A stretch of 64,000 nucleotides of DNA from Trichoplax sp. H2 (taxonomy: Eukaryota; Placozoa; Uniplacotomia; Trichoplacea): positions 89,511-153,510 of the forward strand of contig NOWV01000187.1 of the NCBI GenBank assembly GCA_003344405.1, given 5' to 3'. Below, one piece after another: positions 61,589 through 64,000 of the stretch (the first letter of the stretch is position 1; every line of letters begins with the position of its first letter). The notes beneath the pieces were generated by a model. That model made no database searches. It saw only the letters and a program-made list of their open reading frames with translations, and had not been told where the DNA came from. Both the position numbers and the translations under genes were made by a program.

Positions 61589-63877
61589 ATAATTACTGCA
61601 GTACAGCGGATGCTGTTTGGATTGCCATTAGGAAGTAAGTGCTCTATTTAATATTATATTAACTAGAGCACGCTATTAAATATCTCCCGGCGATAACCTT
61701 ACAAATTTTTATAGTTCTAAAGGAGATTGATGTTGGTTAATTTCTGATCACTAGATATTTGTACTTTTCTGTTATCGTTTATAAAATTAGTAATTCGCTC
61801 CCAATTTTATGCATAATGAATAAATAGTGGACAAATCTTGGATTCGAAGCTATCCAACTTATCCAGTCTGCCATCATATTCCTGATATTCAGATGAAATT
61901 TTCTCAAGCTCGCACATATTGTCAGTCATACGGTGGCGATTTGGCTATATTCCAGTCTGGGAACATGAGCATTTATTTCAATTTTAAGACTATATTCTAT
62001 AGCAATTTTGGCTTGCAAAATGATACCTGGATAGGACTGACTGATCTTCGCATATCAGAATCGGAAAATCAAGCTCAGTGGATTAATGGCCAGATAGCAA
62101 ACACATCTAATTTACAACCAGGTCAACCTGATGGCGCAACAGAAGATTGCTATGCGATTAATGGAACTGGAAATCAAGAATGGTTTGATGATTACTGCAA
62201 TAAATTGAAATATTTTGTATGTGAGAAAGGTACGCTGACATGATAGAATTTGGATGGTCATGAATGAATTAGATTGATGACGAATTTTAAGATTAAGATG
62301 CAGAATTAGTTAACCTATATAATTAAATGTCATGTACTGTGATCGAGGTCAATATCATCAATATAAAGATTGTTAATGTATTCATTTTTCATATTTTTGA
62401 ATTAGTTTGTAATGATTCTCACATTCAGTACGAAAATCGACACTTTTTTGTCTATGAATTCTTGGGTAACTATGATAGTAGTCGACAAATTTGCCAGAAT
62501 TACACCGAAGGAGGAGATTTTGCAATGCTAGATAATGCTGAGATAAATAATGTCTTCAATCATTATTTATATTTATGGTCCTCTTCGATGTGGATGGGAC
62601 TGAGAGATATTAATAACGAAGATAATATAAATAAATTTGTTTGGGTTGATGGTACTTTGGCCGATACATATACAAATTGGGGTGCCTATATGCCATTATC
62701 AGATCGAGATTGTGGTCTTATGGCAAGAATTGGTCAGGATTATAAATGGCTAAACCTTGCATGTAATATCTTTTTGGCATCACTTTGTGAGTTCGGTAAG
62801 TGTAATCTTCATTTGTAATCCGCCTTTATTAAAGTAATATTGAATAATGATAATCTATATTTATATCATTCATTAGATCTCATTTCTTTCATTAGAATCA
62901 GCTTCTACACCAGTCTCACCTACTTCTGCTCCTTCTGCTATTACTACAGTGCTTTCTCACTACTATAAACAAATGGATATTGAAGCTGAATATACAGGTG
63001 CGACGGATATTGGTAGAATTTGAGAATAATTTAGACTAGTTTATAAACATTTAACAGGGCATAGATTCGCATAAATTATAATTGAACGTATAAGTCATAT
63101 TCAGTTTTATTAAAACTGAATCGAATTTATTCAAGCTCCTGTTTGTATAGAATTTATTACTTTATAATTCTATAAAAATAGATAGATAGTATATTAATCT
63201 ATTAATAAATATAAGGTAATATACCTGATTTTAATGTAATTTAATCGGATACAAAATAATTGATATTCTACTGTAGCGATACTGTAGCGATTTTCAGATA
63301 CATTGAGTCCACTAGATGAGCTAGCTTATGGACAATACAGTCTTTTGACCAACGTCCTGTTTTAAGTCATACTTTCTTTAGATATACTGTATACCTTACT
63401 ACCGAAGCATACTATTGATAGCAAAGAGACATCGGATTGATACCTAAATTTTGCGTAGTACCATACCTGCTAGTAGCCTATTGGTTGAATAAATATTGCA
63501 TTTTGTGATAATTGTGCAAATTTTGCTATTCATAAGGCTATTTTTTTACGACCGTGGTGATCGATTGATTATATTGTTAGTTTGGTAGTGTATATTTATA
63601 ATGAAGGAAGTGGTAAATGCTAAAGAATAGCAGATAAAATATATGTTATACATATTTATTGTTATGCTATTTAATGTTAAACATAGCTACTGGTACTTTT
63701 GGACTCCTTGCTTCATCTAATACTTCCACACTGGTGCCAATAATTTCTTACCACGGGGTTTCACGCCTTCAGTGCGCTTTTTATTGCATGAAAAATACTG
63801 TGTGTATTCAGTTTACCTACAATTATACCGTAGGTAATACTTCTAATGAAAATATTTGCACCCACTATTCAAACTAA
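61589..63877 (+). CDS. Lectin unit F: secreted two-CTLD, stalk, PAN-like protein (first exon not found)
   Basis: Five exons read 61589-61634, 61828-62229, 62406-62795, 62896-62997 and 63687-63877 (TAA): 1131 nt, 376 residues after the missing start exon. The first is 46 nt and ends RMLFGLPLG, matching the FGLP of unit A. CTLD1 shows ARTYCQSYGGDLAIFQ, DTWIGLTDLR, QWINGQ, QPDGATEDCYAI, EWFDDYC and YFVCEKG. It is the only CTLD of the cluster with a QPD motif, which in the family favours galactose-type ligands, but WND is WFD. CTLD2 shows CQNYTEGGDFAMLDN, MWMGLRDI, FVWVDG, WLNLAC and SLCEFG. The stalk is short and Ser/Thr/Pro-rich (ESASTPVSPTSAPSAITTVL). The PAN-like exon has HGVSRLQCAFYC, VCIQFTYNY and ICTHY before the stop. 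All splice sites are GT-AG with phase-1 module borders. Confidence 0.82.
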
Positions 63878-64000
63878 AATTATAGTCTGGCAATGATCTT
63901 CTCAGAGTTTACATTAGAATTTACCTTACATTGTACTTTAAAAAAAGTTATGATATTCAATGAGCCGAAATTGCTAATAGCACGTTAAATAGACTTTGCA

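Overview
The window is nuclear DNA of an early-branching animal. It is AT-rich (my impression, about two thirds), its genes are split by many short GT-AG introns, and the recognisable genes are animal housekeeping genes (SLC25A43, TMEM201, UFSP2, UBE2A/B, an importin-alpha relative, selenoprotein MSRB1). The mix would fit a placozoan such as Trichoplax or Hoilungia, but that is inference. Exons were built by hand from splice signals. For every multi-exon model the phases join, and the summed lengths give whole codons.

Layout. 0-30 kb is a housekeeping block. It holds the 3' end of a mitochondrial carrier (+), a complete TMEM201/Samp1 gene (-), a 17-exon UFSP2 gene (+), a UBE2A/RAD6 gene lacking only its first exon (-), an 18-exon divergent importin-alpha-like gene (+), and the main exon of a selenocysteine-type MSRB1 (-) with a candidate SECIS hairpin in its 3' UTR. 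Between these genes (about 5.6-7.9, 14.2-19.6 and 25.4-27.9 kb) lie regions rich in short self-complementary repeats built on CTGTAC/GTACAG, a 5-copy tandem satellite, and a 20-N assembly gap flanked by two near-identical copies of one sequence.

30.8-64 kb is a tandem cluster of lectin-like genes. Each full unit has small signal-peptide exon(s), one CTLD exon, a second CTLD exon, a linker or mucin-like stalk exon, and a final exon with a Cys-rich PAN/apple-like module followed directly by a stop. The CTLD and stalk exons all have phase-1 borders, so they are interchangeable. Units A (30.8-35.1 kb), C (43.6-49.2 kb) and F (61.6-63.9 kb) look intact. B (40.0-41.3 kb) and D (50.9-52.6 kb) are stalk+PAN stubs without CTLDs. 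E (53.3-54.5 kb) is a pseudogene with two stop codons and a frameshift. Shared flanks show that the A+B block was duplicated to give C+D. No hydrophobic segment follows the PAN module in A, C or F, so the products are probably secreted two-lectin-domain proteins.

The rest of the cluster is non-coding. It contains a solo LTR with a 5-bp target duplication, inserted into one copy of a local duplication whose other copy keeps the empty site. The most unusual observations are the lectin cluster, the MSRB1 UGA/SECIS pair, the eroded importin-alpha relative and the CTGTAC palindrome family.
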